From assembly GCA_040902305.1 (NCBI GenBank), contig JBBDXN010000142.1, positions 1-64,000 of the forward strand: a DNA stretch of 64,000 bases, written 5' to 3'. This DNA comes from CAMLFJ01 sp040902305 (lineage in GTDB: Bacteria > Methylomirabilota > Methylomirabilia > Rokubacteriales > CSP1-6). This document shows, one piece after another, positions 1 to 9,367 of this stretch. Every line of letters starts with the position of its first letter. Positions within the stretch are counted from its first letter, which is position 1. A program made the position numbers and the translations under genes. The notes below the pieces were generated by a model. That model searched no databases, was not told the DNA's origin, and was given only the letters and a program-made list of their open reading frames with translations.

Positions 1-585
1 CTGCTCGAGTATCGCCTCGCGCGGGAGCTTCGGTACCCGGCGGGGGTGGACGACGCCACCGCCGCCTACCGCTGGCTGCTGGACCAGGCGGTCGCGCCCG
101 AGCGCATCGTGATCGCGGGCGACTCGGCGGGGGGCGGGCTCACGGTGGCCACCCTGCTGGCCCTGCGCGACGCGCGGGTGCCGCTGCCGGCGGGCGGCGT
201 CTGCATCTCGCCCTGGGTGGATCTCACCTGCAGCGCCGGGAGCTATGCGACGAAGGCCGAGGCCGATCCCATCGTCCGCCGCGCCGGCGTCGAGCAGATG
301 GCCCAGGCCTATCTCGGGGCCACGCCGGCCCGGACCCCGCTCGCCTCCCCGCTCTTCGCCGATCTGCGCGGGCTGCCGCCGCTGCTGATCCACGTGGGCA
401 GCGACGAGGTGCTGCTGGACGACGCGGTGCAGCTCGCCGAGCGGGCTCGGGCCGCCGGGGTGGAGACGACGCTCGAGGTCTACGAGCGCATGATCCACGT
501 CTGGCACTGGTTCCTGCCGATGCTCGACGAGGCGCAGGCCGCCGTCGAGGCGATCGGCCGCTTCACCCAGGCGCGGACGGCCTAG
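1..585 (+). CDS. alpha/beta hydrolase, HSL-type esterase (5' end outside window)
   Basis: This reading frame is open from the first base of the window, so the N-terminus, where the HGG oxyanion motif of this family would lie, is missing. The 194 visible residues contain the nucleophile motif GDSAGGG at about residues 40-46. A downstream HVGSDEVLLDD stretch supplies the likely catalytic Asp, and IHVWHWF near the end supplies the likely His. This is the hormone-sensitive-lipase (family IV) esterase pattern, enzymes that hydrolyse short acyl esters in the cytoplasm. It lies 9 bases upstream of the next gene on the same strand, so the two are probably co-transcribed. The substrate is unknown. Confidence 0.85.
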   Translation: MLEYRLARELRYPAGVDDATAAYRWLLDQAVAPERIVIAGDSAGGGLTVATLLALRDARVPLPAGGVCISPWVDLTCSAGSYATKAEADPIVRRAGVEQMAQAYLGATPARTPLASPLFADLRGLPPLLIHVGSDEVLLDDAVQLAERARAAGVETTLEVYERMIHVWHWFLPMLDEAQAAVEAIGRFTQARTA

Positions 586-594
586 CCGCCGCCG

Positions 595-1473
595 GTGGCC
601 GGGGCACTCCGGAGCGCCTTGGAGCCATCGTTCCCGATCGTCCGGCACCCGGTGGCGGCGCTCCGCTCGCCGATCCTGGTCAGCGTGCCCCACTACGGCA
701 CCCGGTCCCTGCCCCACATCACCCGCGACGACTACTGCGAGCCCTGGTTCGAGACCTTCGCCTACGGCTTCGCCGACACCTTCGTGGGCGATCTCTACGA
801 CGACCTGCACGAGCACGGCGCCACCGTGCTGGCCACGCCGTTCTCGCGCATGTTCGTGGACGTCAATCGCCGGCGCGACGACTTCGAGCACCACGAGGGC
901 GAGGTGCGCTCCCGGCGCGGGGTCGTGCGCACCCACACCATGCGCGACGTGGCGATCTTCACGCGGCCGCTCGGGCTGTCCGACCTCGAAGCGCGCCTGC
1001 AGACGCTCTACGATCCCTACTACGCGACCCTGGACGATCTCCTGACCCAGCTCCACCAGGCCTACGGCTACGCCCTGCTGCTCGACGGGCACACCGGGAG
1101 CCCCCGCCGGATGAAGGACCACCAGGTGATCATCGGCACCCGCCACGCGGCCACCTGCGCCCCCCAGATCACCGCGACGGTGGCCGCGATCTTCACGCGC
1201 CACGGCTTCGCGGTGCACGAGAACGTCAGCGGCTATGCGGGCGGCAACATCGTGGCGACGTTCGGCCAGCCCCGCACCCGGCGCGTGCACGCGCTGCAGC
1301 TCGAGATCAACGCGTCGCTGCTCATGTCGACCAGCCGCGAGGAGCTCATCGCCCTGATCTCCCGCGGGGAGCTCCCCGAGAAGGCAGAGGCCAACATCGC
1401 CCGCGTGCGCCGGTGCCTCCGGGAAGTCCTGGCCGCCCTGCCCGCCGTGCTCGCGACCGTGCACGAGGCATAA
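595..1473 (+). CDS. N-formylglutamate amidohydrolase family protein
   Basis: This 292-residue protein starts at a GTG. It carries VPHYGTR at residues 31-37, DVNR at 89-92, DGH at 164-166 and LEIN at 236-239. These match the zinc-ligand and substrate-binding motifs of the N-formylglutamate amidohydrolase family, which cleaves N-formyl amino acids in histidine breakdown and related routes. No other hut genes are nearby. The neighbours are other amide and ester hydrolases, so the true substrate may be another N-acyl amino acid. The spacing to both neighbours is short (9 and 17 bases), suggesting an operon with the esterase and the PIG-L protein. Confidence 0.8.
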   Translation: MAGALRSALEPSFPIVRHPVAALRSPILVSVPHYGTRSLPHITRDDYCEPWFETFAYGFADTFVGDLYDDLHEHGATVLATPFSRMFVDVNRRRDDFEHHEGEVRSRRGVVRTHTMRDVAIFTRPLGLSDLEARLQTLYDPYYATLDDLLTQLHQAYGYALLLDGHTGSPRRMKDHQVIIGTRHAATCAPQITATVAAIFTRHGFAVHENVSGYAGGNIVATFGQPRTRRVHALQLEINASLLMSTSREELIALISRGELPEKAEANIARVRRCLREVLAALPAVLATVHEA

Positions 1474-1490
1474 CGCGGTAAGATCGCGCC

Positions 1491-2234
1491 ATGCCAGACA
1501 CCGACCGCAAGCTCGAGATCGTCACCCGAGTGCCCGAGTCCGCCATGGTGGTCTTCGCCCATCCCGACGATGCCGAGATCGGCTCGGGCGGGGCCATCGC
1601 CGCCTGGGTGGCCGCCGGCTGCGAGGTGACCTACGTCCTGTGCACCAACGGCGACGCGGGGACCGCCGACCGCGACCTGACCCCGGCCGACCTGGCCGGC
1701 AAGCGGGCCCAGGAGCAGCGGGCCGCCGCCGACTTCATGGGGGTGCGCCACGTGGAGATGCTGGGATACCCCGACGGCCGGCTGGAGGACACCCGAGAAT
1801 TCCTGGGCGACGTGGTCCGGGCCATCCGCCGCCACCAGCCACACACCGTGCTCGTCCACGACCCGTACCGCATCAAGGGCTTCCAGCACCGCGACCACCG
1901 CAAGGCCGGGATCGCCACCACCGACGCGGTCTACCCCTACGCCCGCGACCACCTGCACTTCGCCGAGCACATCACCCGGGAGGGCCTCGAGCCCCACAAG
2001 GTGCGCGAGCTGTGGTACTGGGGCGCCGACGAGCCGGACGTCATCGTGGACGTCACCGCCGGCATCGACCGGCAGATCGCCGCGCTGGTCCGCCACCAGA
2101 GCCAGATGCCGGGCTTCAACGTGCCGGAGGGCGTGACCATCGGCGAGCGGGTGAAGAAGAACGCGGCGGAGCTGGCCGCCGGCTACGGCTTCGAGTACGG
2201 CGCCGCGTTTCGCCGGCTGGTCGCGCGGCGGTAG
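1491..2234 (+). CDS. PIG-L/LmbE family deacetylase
   Basis: This 247-residue protein contains AHPDDAEIGSGG at residues 23-34, the zinc-binding signature of LmbE/PIG-L deacetylases, and HRDH at 133-136 with the third zinc-ligand His. Family members remove acetyl groups from N-acetylglucosamine-type sugars, for example in bacillithiol, mycothiol or glycolipid synthesis. A cytoplasmic location is likely because there is no signal peptide. It is the last gene of a plus-strand run. Its end lies 18 bases from the convergent MBL hydrolase gene. No glycosyltransferase is adjacent, so the substrate cannot be named. Confidence 0.88.
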   Translation: MPDTDRKLEIVTRVPESAMVVFAHPDDAEIGSGGAIAAWVAAGCEVTYVLCTNGDAGTADRDLTPADLAGKRAQEQRAAADFMGVRHVEMLGYPDGRLEDTREFLGDVVRAIRRHQPHTVLVHDPYRIKGFQHRDHRKAGIATTDAVYPYARDHLHFAEHITREGLEPHKVRELWYWGADEPDVIVDVTAGIDRQIAALVRHQSQMPGFNVPEGVTIGERVKKNAAELAAGYGFEYGAAFRRLVARR

Positions 2235-2252
2235 CCGGACGCTCCGCGACGC

Positions 2253-3566
2253 TCAGACGCGGAGCGTGACGAACGGCTTGGTGCTGGCCCAGACCTTCAT
2301 CCGTCCGTTCGACGTGGCCACCATGTCCTTGACGAGCTTCTCGACCGCCACCATGTGCTTGCGTCCCTTCTCGCCGTTGGGCCCCACCGCGGCGGTGGCG
2401 CTGAACCACATGGTGAACGCGCGCCCGTCGGCCCGGGGGGCGATCGCCCGCTTGCCCGCCGCGCCCAGGCGCGACGCGAAGACCTTGCGGATCACGCCGA
2501 GATCCGGGTTCTCGTGCTCGCCGTTGCCGCAGAACACGTAGTGGTCGGCCGACACCTGCCGCGCGAAGGCCTCGTCCAGGTTGTTCTCCGAGCCGTGGTG
2601 CTGGATCTTCAGCACCTCGACGTGCAGACCCTGCGGGCCGAGAAAGCCGGCCGCGGTCAGGCCCCGGATGATCACGTCCTGCTGTGAGTCGCCGGTCAGC
2701 AGCACGCGCTTGCCGTCCTCCTCGACCATGAACATCAGCGACGCGATGTTCGGCACGGTGACGCCCTCGTAGTCCGGGATCCCGTTCCAGCCGCTGAGGT
2801 TCAGGATCGGGCCGGCGGCGGCGCGGGCGCCGATCTCCTCCATCCGGCGCTTCACCTCGTCGTTGATCTCCTCGACGCGCCGGCCATTCTCGACCAGCCA
2901 GTTGTCCCAGCCCTTCCGGAGCAGGCGGAGCTCCTCCTCCCCCGGCCCGATGATGGTCAGCCGGAGGCTGCCGATCTTCACCGCGCCCTGGCCGGGCCGG
3001 GACATCAGCAGCCGCGCCGGGCCGGGCGAGCCGGGAAGCCGGTTGACCGGAATGCCCAGGAGGCCGGCGCCGGCCAGCCCGGACACCTCGAGCGCCTCCG
3101 GGATGGAGGTCGCGATGTCGTACAGCCGCTCGCCCATGTCGCGCAGCTCCGACACCCCGGTGGCGAGGAGGGCCGGGACCGTCGAGGCGATGAGATCCTC
3201 GATCGCCCCGTCGTGGTCATCCTGGAGGCCACGGAAGCTGTTGTGCCAGATGCCTCCGATCACCGGGGGCCGCGGATTCTTCGGCTTCCTGGCCTTCGGG
3301 TTGCCCTTCGACCGCTGGTACTCGAAGACGCGCCAGTCGACTTCGTCACGCAGGAGGCGCAGCACCCCGCTGATGTGATCCTGGTCGATGTGGGAGATGT
3401 ACGCGACGTCGATCTTCTTGTTGGCCTTCCGGAGCTTGGCCAGCGCGGGGGCCACGAACTGGCTCATCGCCGCGCTCATGCCCCCGTCGCACAGGATGCG
3501 GTGGCCATCCTTGCTCTCCAGCAGCAGGCAATCGCCCTTGTGAGACTGGAAGATGTCGAGCTTCAT
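2253..3566 (-). CDS. ComEC-like MBL-fold metallohydrolase
   Basis: The protein is 437 residues from an ATG that overlaps the stop of the upstream subtilase gene in ATGA fashion; the frame remains open further upstream, but that part is antisense to the subtilase frame. SHIDQDHISG at residues 58-67 is the HxDxDH metal-binding motif of the ComEC/Rec2-type metallo-beta-lactamase fold, and a later QHHGS and GNGEHENP fit the same group. There are no membrane segments, so it is a soluble domain and not a DNA-uptake channel. Tight coupling to an S8 protease suggests a two-enzyme module. Similar protease plus MBL pairs are known from predicted conflict systems, but a role here is inference. Confidence 0.85.
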   Translation of the reverse strand: MKLDIFQSHKGDCLLLESKDGHRILCDGGMSAAMSQFVAPALAKLRKANKKIDVAYISHIDQDHISGVLRLLRDEVDWRVFEYQRSKGNPKARKPKNPRPPVIGGIWHNSFRGLQDDHDGAIEDLIASTVPALLATGVSELRDMGERLYDIATSIPEALEVSGLAGAGLLGIPVNRLPGSPGPARLLMSRPGQGAVKIGSLRLTIIGPGEEELRLLRKGWDNWLVENGRRVEEINDEVKRRMEEIGARAAAGPILNLSGWNGIPDYEGVTVPNIASLMFMVEEDGKRVLLTGDSQQDVIIRGLTAAGFLGPQGLHVEVLKIQHHGSENNLDEAFARQVSADHYVFCGNGEHENPDLGVIRKVFASRLGAAGKRAIAPRADGRAFTMWFSATAAVGPNGEKGRKHMVAVEKLVKDMVATSNGRMKVWASTKPFVTLRV

Positions 3567-5701
3567 GCCCGGCCCTCGGTCGGCTCGCGCACGTCGAGGC
3601 TCAGGGCCTCCTCCAGTGCGCGCTCCGGATGGACCTGCCCGAACCCGGCGTCGTTCCGCCACTCGTAGGACCCGCCGGGGAGCGGCCGCGCGGTCCGCTG
3701 CAGAATGCCGAGGCACTGGGCGGCGGTCAGCGTCGGGCGCCGGGCCAGGAGGAGGGCGATGACCCCGGCCACGTACGGGCTCGCCATGCTGGTGCCCGAC
3801 ATCGAGGTCCAGAGCGGCTCGCCGGGGGCGAAGCCGTTCGCGGCGACGATGTCCGTGCCCGGGGCCGCGATATCCGGCTTCAGCCGGTCCTCCCGCGTCG
3901 GCCCCTGGCTGCTCGTGGCGTTGATCTTCTGCCGCGCCTCGTCGAGGTTCCCCACCGCGATGACCCGATACCCGCAGGCCAGCGAGCTGACCGAATGCGA
4001 ATCGACATTGCTCTCGGCGGAGAAGAACGACGGGAAGCGAAAGACCCGGACCTGCCCCAGGCGGTCCAGCTCGTACGGATCATCGCGCTCGATCCAGCAG
4101 TGGAATCGCCCGTCCCGGATCTCCTGCCCGGTGAGCCGGACCTTCCACACCCCGGCCTGCACGCCGATCGGCCGGTCCGGCTCCAGGTTCGGCGAGAGGT
4201 ACACGGAGATGTAGTTGCACCCGTTGGTCGGGTGGTACAGCTCGTTGTAGATCGAGACGGTGGTGCCGCTCGCGAGCCGCTTGTTCTCGACGTACCGGCG
4301 CGGCTCGACCACGATGAAGCGATCGCTGTCCGGCGGCTTGAGCTGCACGACGAGCCGGTCCTGCGCCCCGTACCAGATCTCGAGCTCGTTCTCGGAGACG
4401 TCGGCGATGGAGTCGCCCACCACCACCCAGTTCAGGTCGAGATCGAGCCCCTGGGCGGGAATCCGCCCGCTCGAATGGATGCGGCCCATCACCCAGCCGA
4501 TATCGTTCGGCTCGGTCGCCACTTCCTGGCCCGCGTTGCCCGCCGCGACGCAGATGCTCCGCCCTTCGGTCGCCAGCAGCGCGTCCAGCCAGCGCGAGAC
4601 GCCGCTGGAGCCGTCGTGGGCGCCTCCGTTCGTCCCCAGGCTGATATTGATCGAGATCGGGCGGCCGTCGGCCACGTCGAGGAGGTACTCCACCGCGTGC
4701 ACGATCCGGCTCGAGTCGCTGAACGTGAACCGCCGCTCGTCCATCTGGCTTCCCTGCCGCGGGACGTCGATCAGCACCGCCGCGATCTTGGCTTCCGGAC
4801 AGACGCCGGACCGGCCCGCCGCGATGCTCGCCACGTGGGTGCCGTGGGAGCCCCGCACCTGTTGCGCCTGCGGCTCCAGGAGCGCCGCGGGCAGGCCCCC
4901 CGGCCGCCCGGCCCGCGCCACCGCCGCGTTGAGATGCGTGGCGGTCAGCGCGGCGCCGTAGTCGAACCGCGGCGGGGCGGGTCGGCCGGCGCCGCCCTGA
5001 TCCCAGATGCCGATGAACCGGGTCTTGCCATCGTCATCCAGGAAGTCGGGGTGTCCGAAGTCGAAGCCGCCGACGTCGATGATCCCGACGATCACCCCCT
5101 TGCCGGTCGGCCGCTCGGCCCGGCCGAAGGGCACGCGCGGCGCGGGCGGCTTGAGCCCGGCGGTGGTCGAGGCCATCGGCAGGTTGAACTTCAACGCCTC
5201 AGCCGGTTGCACGAAGGCGACGTTGTCCATCTTCTTCAGGCGATCGAGCTCGGCGACCGGGACCGTCGCCGCGATGAAGTTGCGCTGCTTGACGACGGAC
5301 CCGTGGACCCGGGCGCCCCGGGGCTGTTCAGTGAGAAGCTTCCGCAGACGCGAGGCGAGCGCGTCCATCCCCTCCACGCCCTCGCCTCGGGCCCCGGCGC
5401 GCCGGTCACGCTCGAGCTCGATGAACACGTTGACGAACGCGTGTCGAGCCTTCGCGAGCTTGGGACGCTTCTCCGGCCGCCTCTTCGCGCTGAACGCGGT
5501 CTCGTTGCCCGGCGCGCGCAGCACTGCGGGCTTCGCCAGCTTCGCCGCGATGCGCCGGGGCGGGGCGATCGCCCGCTGGTCCACGCTCGAGGCCACGATC
5601 GACGACAGCTCGGCCCGCAGGCCGTTCACTCGATCGCCGCCGTTGGCGATCATCCGCAGCTTCGGGTGCAGCCTTCGCGAGACTCGGTCTTCGGACGCCA
5701 T
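3563..5701 (-). CDS. S8 family (subtilisin-like) serine peptidase
   Basis: The protein is 712 residues from the ATG at 5701, chosen because GGGAGGA sits about six bases upstream. In-frame ATG and GTG codons at 5716 and 5719 are alternatives. The catalytic Asp lies in IIDVGG (about residue 209), the His in SHGTHVA (about 286), the oxyanion Asn in AAGNAG, and the Ser in SGTSMASP near residue 650. No convincing signal peptide is seen. About 200 residues before the catalytic domain may form a propeptide or adaptor. A long insert between the Asn and Ser motifs resembles a jelly-roll-type region. It overlaps the MBL gene by four bases and follows an alpha/beta hydrolase. Confidence 0.9.
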   Translation of the reverse strand: MASEDRVSRRLHPKLRMIANGGDRVNGLRAELSSIVASSVDQRAIAPPRRIAAKLAKPAVLRAPGNETAFSAKRRPEKRPKLAKARHAFVNVFIELERDRRAGARGEGVEGMDALASRLRKLLTEQPRGARVHGSVVKQRNFIAATVPVAELDRLKKMDNVAFVQPAEALKFNLPMASTTAGLKPPAPRVPFGRAERPTGKGVIVGIIDVGGFDFGHPDFLDDDGKTRFIGIWDQGGAGRPAPPRFDYGAALTATHLNAAVARAGRPGGLPAALLEPQAQQVRGSHGTHVASIAAGRSGVCPEAKIAAVLIDVPRQGSQMDERRFTFSDSSRIVHAVEYLLDVADGRPISINISLGTNGGAHDGSSGVSRWLDALLATEGRSICVAAGNAGQEVATEPNDIGWVMGRIHSSGRIPAQGLDLDLNWVVVGDSIADVSENELEIWYGAQDRLVVQLKPPDSDRFIVVEPRRYVENKRLASGTTVSIYNELYHPTNGCNYISVYLSPNLEPDRPIGVQAGVWKVRLTGQEIRDGRFHCWIERDDPYELDRLGQVRVFRFPSFFSAESNVDSHSVSSLACGYRVIAVGNLDEARQKINATSSQGPTREDRLKPDIAAPGTDIVAANGFAPGEPLWTSMSGTSMASPYVAGVIALLLARRPTLTAAQCLGILQRTARPLPGGSYEWRNDAGFGQVHPERALEEALSLDVREPTEGRA

Positions 5702-5715
5702 CGTGGCTCCTCCCA

Positions 5716-6594
5716 TCACGTCAGGTCGATGCGGCGCGCCCAGCGGGTGATCGCTCGCGCGAGTGCGTTCTCGTGCCGGTCGAATCCGTGGGGGGCGCGC
5801 GGGATGACCGTCCCGGTGAACGACGGGGCCCGGGTCGCGTGCTGCTCGAACGCGGCGATCAGCTCGCCCGCTTTCCGGTCGAGGTACTCGTCCCGACTCC
5901 CGACCATGACCGCCAGCGGCACGCGGACCCGTCGGAGCGCCGCCCAGCCCGCGTCCGACCGGTAGTAGGGAAAGACGTCCTCGGCCTCGCCCGGCCGGTA
6001 GAGGCTGATGAAGCGCTGCGCGCTCCAGAACCCGAAGCGGCGAGGAACGAGGGCCTCCGGATCGCGCCGGGCGATCCGCTCGGCGGTGGCCACCCGGCGG
6101 ACGAGCTCGCGGCGGCCGACCCGCTTGCGCTCGCCCGCGACGTCGGAGACCGGCCCGAGCAGGATCAGCCCGATCACGCGGCGGTCGCGGGCGCGGGCCG
6201 CGTAGTGGAGCACCTTGTTGGCGCCCGTCGAGTGCCCGGCCAGGATGACCCGGCGGTACCCCCTCCCGACCGCGAGCCCGATCATGGCCCGGATGTCGTG
6301 GACGCTCTCGTCGAAGCGCTCGAAGGCGGCGCCGGCGAGCCGCGAGCCGGCCCGCGCGACGGTACCGTGGCCCCGGTTGTTGAGCTTGAGATAGCCGATT
6401 CCGGCCGCGTTGAGGCGCGCCGATAGCGCCCGGATGAGCGGTTGCCCCGAGGAGAACCGCGATCCGAGGCCGTGCATCCAGATGAGGGCTGTTCGCCGCC
6501 GCCCGCGCGGCTCCGCGACGACGCCTTCGAGCACGACGCCGTCGCGGGTGCGGGCATGCACGAGCGACACCGGCACTCCGATCACCGCGCGCAT
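5716..6594 (-). CDS. alpha/beta hydrolase
   Basis: This 292-residue protein carries the nucleophile elbow GHSTG at residues 120-124, a probable oxyanion HGLGS around 41-45, a late GSRDEYL for the Asp and APHGF for the His. The open frame extends far upstream, but that extension is antisense to the amidohydrolase gene, and the ATG at 6594 gives a normal start for the family. It is the first gene of a minus-strand run with the subtilase and MBL hydrolase, and its stop TGA is fused with an in-frame ATG of the subtilase. The substrate is unknown; a lysophospholipase-like or esterase role is possible. Confidence 0.85.
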   Translation of the reverse strand: MRAVIGVPVSLVHARTRDGVVLEGVVAEPRGRRRTALIWMHGLGSRFSSGQPLIRALSARLNAAGIGYLKLNNRGHGTVARAGSRLAGAAFERFDESVHDIRAMIGLAVGRGYRRVILAGHSTGANKVLHYAARARDRRVIGLILLGPVSDVAGERKRVGRRELVRRVATAERIARRDPEALVPRRFGFWSAQRFISLYRPGEAEDVFPYYRSDAGWAALRRVRVPLAVMVGSRDEYLDRKAGELIAAFEQHATRAPSFTGTVIPRAPHGFDRHENALARAITRWARRIDLT

Positions 6595-6672
6595 GGCGGA
6601 ACCATGGCCAGTTTCCCCGCCGACGTCAAGGCCGGTTTGACCTGGCCCCGGCGCTCTGGCAGGATCGGCGCG

Positions 6673-7893
6673 ATGCAAACCGTACTGACGAACGCGACGG
6701 TGATCGACTGCGTCGATCCCCGGCCCGTCCCCGGCGCCAGTGTCACCATCGAGCGCGGCCGCATCGTGGAGGTGCTCGCGGGCGGCCGGTCCCCCGACCC
6801 ACGGGGCGCGGAGGTGATCGATCTCCAGGGCGCCTATCTCCTGCCCGGCCTGTGGGACGTCCACATCCACCCCGACTACCTGGCGTCGACCGGCGCCTCC
6901 ATCGCCGAGCAGACCGCCATCTTCGGCCATCGCCTCATGCAGGCCCTGACCGAGAGCGGCGTGGTCGGGGTGCGCTGCGCGGGCGCCGCGCACTTCATGG
7001 ACGTGGCGTGGAAGCGGGCCTTCGACGCGGGCCGGTACCCGGGCCCGCGCGTGTTCGCGGCCGGGTACTTCCTGACCACGACCGGCGGCCACTTCCTGAC
7101 CTCCGGCCACGCCCGGGAGTGCGACGGCCCCTACGGCTTCGTCCGCGCCATCCGCGAGCAGATCAAGAACGGGGTGGACCACATCAAGCTGAACCTGACC
7201 GGCGGCATCATGGGTCCCGCGTGGGATCGCCACTCGCAGGCATTCCTGCTCGACGACGAGCTGGAGGCGGCCTTCGCGATCTGTCGCCAGCGCGACTTCC
7301 GGGTGATGGCGCACGCCGCGAGCCCGGAGACCGTCCGGGCCGCCGCCCGGCTCGGCGCCCACAGCGTCGAGCACGGCTACATCATGGACGCCGAGTGCGT
7401 CGAGAGCCTGCGCGCGCACCGCACCTGGTACGTCCCGACCCTCGCCATCACGCACCTCACCCCGGACCAGGCGCGGGATCCGTGGGAGAAGCGCTGGGTG
7501 GAGGAGCGCAACCTCGCCCCGGATCTCTGCCACCGCGCGGACGCCGCGGCCGAGCAGCACCGGGAAGGCTTCCGGCAGGCGCTGGCCGCCGGCGTCCGGA
7601 TGGCCCTCGGCTCGGACATCCGGCCCTTGAAGGACGCGGCCCTCCTCGAGCTGGGGCTCTGGGTGAAGGCCGGCGCCACCCCGTGGCAGGCCCTCCTGGC
7701 CGCTACCCGCCACGCGGCCGATCTGTGCGGGGTCGGCGACGACCTCGGAACGATCGAGCCCGGCAAGCTCGCGGACCTGATCGTGGTCGCCGCCGACCCG
7801 CTGGAGAACATCACCAACCTGCGGCGGCTGCTCCTCGTCTTCAAGGAGGGGCGCATCGTCTCGGACAAACGTAGCCCAGGAGGCCCCGCATGA
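6673..7893 (+). CDS. amidohydrolase family metal-dependent hydrolase
   Basis: This 406-residue protein has the metal-binding HIH at residues 64-66 following a typical LPGLWDVHIHPDY strand, a later MAHAAS and EHGY that provide two more His ligands, and GSDI with the catalytic Asp. This is the imidazolonepropionase/prolidase-like branch of the amidohydrolase superfamily. The frame is open upstream, but the ATG at 6673 starts the usual N-terminal beta-strand. It overlaps the following amidase by four bases, so the two enzymes are co-translated and probably act on one amide or cyclic-amide substrate in succession. Confidence 0.88.
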   Translation: MQTVLTNATVIDCVDPRPVPGASVTIERGRIVEVLAGGRSPDPRGAEVIDLQGAYLLPGLWDVHIHPDYLASTGASIAEQTAIFGHRLMQALTESGVVGVRCAGAAHFMDVAWKRAFDAGRYPGPRVFAAGYFLTTTGGHFLTSGHARECDGPYGFVRAIREQIKNGVDHIKLNLTGGIMGPAWDRHSQAFLLDDELEAAFAICRQRDFRVMAHAASPETVRAAARLGAHSVEHGYIMDAECVESLRAHRTWYVPTLAITHLTPDQARDPWEKRWVEERNLAPDLCHRADAAAEQHREGFRQALAAGVRMALGSDIRPLKDAALLELGLWVKAGATPWQALLAATRHAADLCGVGDDLGTIEPGKLADLIVVAADPLENITNLRRLLLVFKEGRIVSDKRSPGGPA

Positions 7894-9302
7894 CCAGGAT
7901 CGATCCGGTATGGGCCGGTGTCGCCGAGCTGTCCCGCGCCTTCGCCGCGCGGACGCTCTCCCCCGTCGAGGTCGTGGACGCCCTGATCGAGCGCATTCGC
8001 CGCCACGACGGGCGCCTGCACGCCTTCGCCGCACTGTACGCCGACGAGGCGCGGCTGGCCGCCGAGGGGGCGGATCGCGCGATCCGATCCGGCCATCGCA
8101 TCGGCCCGCTCCACGGCGTTCCCATCGCGCTCAAGGACCTGGTGGATCTCGAGGGGCGCGTCACCACCGGCGGCTCGAAGGTCTGGGCCGAGCGGGTGTC
8201 CCCGGTCACCGCGACGCTCGCCGAGCGGGCCATCGCGGCGGGCATGATCGTCCTCGGCAAGACCCACACCGTCGAGTTCGCCATGGGGAGCTGGGGCACC
8301 AACACCCACATGGGCACGCCCTGGAACCCCTGGGATCCGACCGTGCACCGGACGCCGGGCGGCTCCTCGAGCGGCTCCGCGGTGTCGGTGGCGGCCGGCC
8401 TCGCGCCGGTGGCCATCGGCACCGACACCGGCGGCTCCGTGCGCCTGCCCGCCGCGTGGTGCGGCATCGTGGGCCTGAAGGTGACGGCGGGCCGCATCAG
8501 CACCTACGGGGTCCTGCCGCTCTCCTTCACCCTCGACACCCCGGGGCCCATGGCGCGCTCGGTCGAGGACGCGGCGCTGCTCTTCCGCCTGCTCAACGGA
8601 CCCGACCCGCGCGACCCCCAGACCCTCGCCTGGGCGCCGGCCGACCCGATGCCGACGCTCGACCGCGGCGCGGCCGGCCTCCGGCTCGCGGTGATGCCGG
8701 ACGCCGAGCGGGCGGGCGTCGACGGCGAAGTGCTCGCGGCCTACGACGCCTCGGTGCAGACCTTCGAGAAGCTCGGAGCGCGGATCGTGCGCGTCCGGCT
8801 CCCGCATCGTTTCAGCGACTATGCGGCCGCCACCGGGCGCATCATCGGCGCCGAGGGCTATCGCTTCGTCGGCCACCTGGTCGACGACGCGAGCCTGCCG
8901 GTCGACCCGCACGTGCGCCCGCGCATCCAGATCGGCCGCGGGCTCTCCGCGCGCGACTACCTGCTGGCGCTGGCCGAGCGCGAGGAGCGGCGCCAGACGG
9001 TGGAGGCCGCGCTGGTCGACGTGGACGCGCTGCTCACACCCACCGCGCTCACCCCGGCCATCCCGATCGAGCAGGCGGACCAGGCCGGCACCGCCGCCCA
9101 CTTCACGCGCCCGGTGAACTACCTGGGCCTCTGCGGCCTCGCGGTGCCGAACGGCTTCACCGCGGGCGGCCTGCCGATCTCGCTGCAAATCGTCGGGCAC
9201 GCGGGGGACGAGGCGATGGCGCTCCGCGTCGGCCGCGCCTACGAGGAGGCCACCGACTGGAAGGCGCGGCGGCCTCCGGATCCGCCCGCCGGGAAGGCGT
9301 GA
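7890..9302 (+). CDS. amidase (amidase signature family)
   Basis: This 470-residue protein shows the Ser-cisSer-Lys triad of amidase-signature enzymes: Lys82 in ALKDLVD, the cis-Ser in GGSSSGSA (157-164) and the nucleophile Ser183 in TDTGGSVR. It cleaves a carboxamide to acid and ammonia. It is not clearly GatA because no gatB or gatC is nearby. Its ATG overlaps the stop of the amidohydrolase gene. It is the last gene before the PEP-CTERM protein. Confidence 0.92.
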   Translation: MTRIDPVWAGVAELSRAFAARTLSPVEVVDALIERIRRHDGRLHAFAALYADEARLAAEGADRAIRSGHRIGPLHGVPIALKDLVDLEGRVTTGGSKVWAERVSPVTATLAERAIAAGMIVLGKTHTVEFAMGSWGTNTHMGTPWNPWDPTVHRTPGGSSSGSAVSVAAGLAPVAIGTDTGGSVRLPAAWCGIVGLKVTAGRISTYGVLPLSFTLDTPGPMARSVEDAALLFRLLNGPDPRDPQTLAWAPADPMPTLDRGAAGLRLAVMPDAERAGVDGEVLAAYDASVQTFEKLGARIVRVRLPHRFSDYAAATGRIIGAEGYRFVGHLVDDASLPVDPHVRPRIQIGRGLSARDYLLALAEREERRQTVEAALVDVDALLTPTALTPAIPIEQADQAGTAAHFTRPVNYLGLCGLAVPNGFTAGGLPISLQIVGHAGDEAMALRVGRAYEEATDWKARRPPDPPAGKA

Positions 9303-9367
9303 GCCACGCCCGTGTGTTAGCGTGCTGTCAGTAGATGCTGGTAACTCGTCGGAAGGGGGCGAGCGCC

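Noticed and set aside
1233..2096. Long minus-strand ORF antisense to the amidohydrolase and PIG-L genes
   Set aside because: It is a GC-driven shadow of two well-supported plus-strand genes and has no recognisable domain.
7377..9200. Long minus-strand ORF opposite the amidase
   Set aside because: Composition is His/Arg/Gly/Val-rich shadow sequence, while the plus strand carries a complete amidase.
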